Shown: positions 5,955 through 5,983 of the stretch, piece after piece
Numbering within the stretch: the first letter of the stretch is position 1
Layout of the letters: each line of letters opens with the position of its first letter
NCBI GenBank assembly: GCA_020350905.1
Contig: CP070843.1
Span: forward strand, 3,193,311 to 3,199,293
From: Deltaproteobacteria bacterium
GTDB lineage: Bacteria; Desulfobacterota; Syntrophobacteria; BM002
Direction: 5' to 3'
DNA length: 5,983 nt
Notes under the pieces: model-generated
Seen by the model: the letters and a program-made list of their open reading frames with translations, nothing else
Told to the model about the DNA's origin: nothing
Databases searched by the model: none
Position numbers and translations under genes: made by a program

Positions 5955-5983
5955 TTCACTCGTAGGTTCGGCGGATTCGCTTC

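Noticed and set aside
1..5983. tRNA, rRNA, CRISPR arrays and insertion sequences
   Set aside because: No regularly spaced repeats, cloverleaf-like sequences, rRNA stretches, transposase motifs or terminal repeats were seen on reading both strands by eye; small non-coding RNAs cannot be excluded this way.

Overview
The window holds five complete genes, one nearly complete transporter gene and the first codons of a further gene, all on the minus strand (transcribed right to left). A decayed gene fragment lies on the plus strand. Gene content and protein style (a SixA / CHAD / Soj-type ParA cluster, an EamA permease, ArfB) fit a Gram-negative bacterium of moderate GC, possibly a Desulfobacterota-like lineage. 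That placement is an impression from protein style; no rRNA or other marker is present to fix it.

Right part (4434-5983): a ten-helix EamA/DMT-family permease is followed 30 nt later by arfB, the GGQ-bearing ribosome-rescue peptidyl-tRNA hydrolase. The two probably share a transcript. The permease start is uncertain because its frame stays open to the right edge.

Middle (1153-4433): the centre of interest is a three-gene run, sixA-like phosphohistidine phosphatase, then a 513-aa CHAD protein with a CYTH-like N-terminus, then a ParA/Soj-type ATPase. The spacings are 78 and 14 nt. CHAD domains are known to bind inorganic polyphosphate and to localise to polyphosphate granules, and ParA ATPases position large cargos. 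The apparently empty 384-nt gap upstream of sixA is not empty: on the plus strand it carries a frameshifted, stop-interrupted, doubly truncated remnant of a polyphosphate kinase 2 (PPK2) gene. The region therefore looks like a polyphosphate-metabolism locus in which a divergent ppk2 was lost while the sixA-CHAD-parA operon stayed intact. Granule positioning by this operon is a hypothesis, not something the sequence proves.

Left part (1-1152): a 252-aa guanylate-kinase-fold protein whose P-loop has lost the catalytic lysine and the following Ser/Thr residues, so it is probably not a normal guanylate kinase. It sits 124 nt after parA across a gap with small inverted repeats and has its own good ribosome binding site. 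Beyond it, a strong sigma70-like promoter and a ribosome binding site lead into a gene that starts at position 10 and runs off the left edge.

No rRNA, tRNA, CRISPR array or insertion sequence was recognised.
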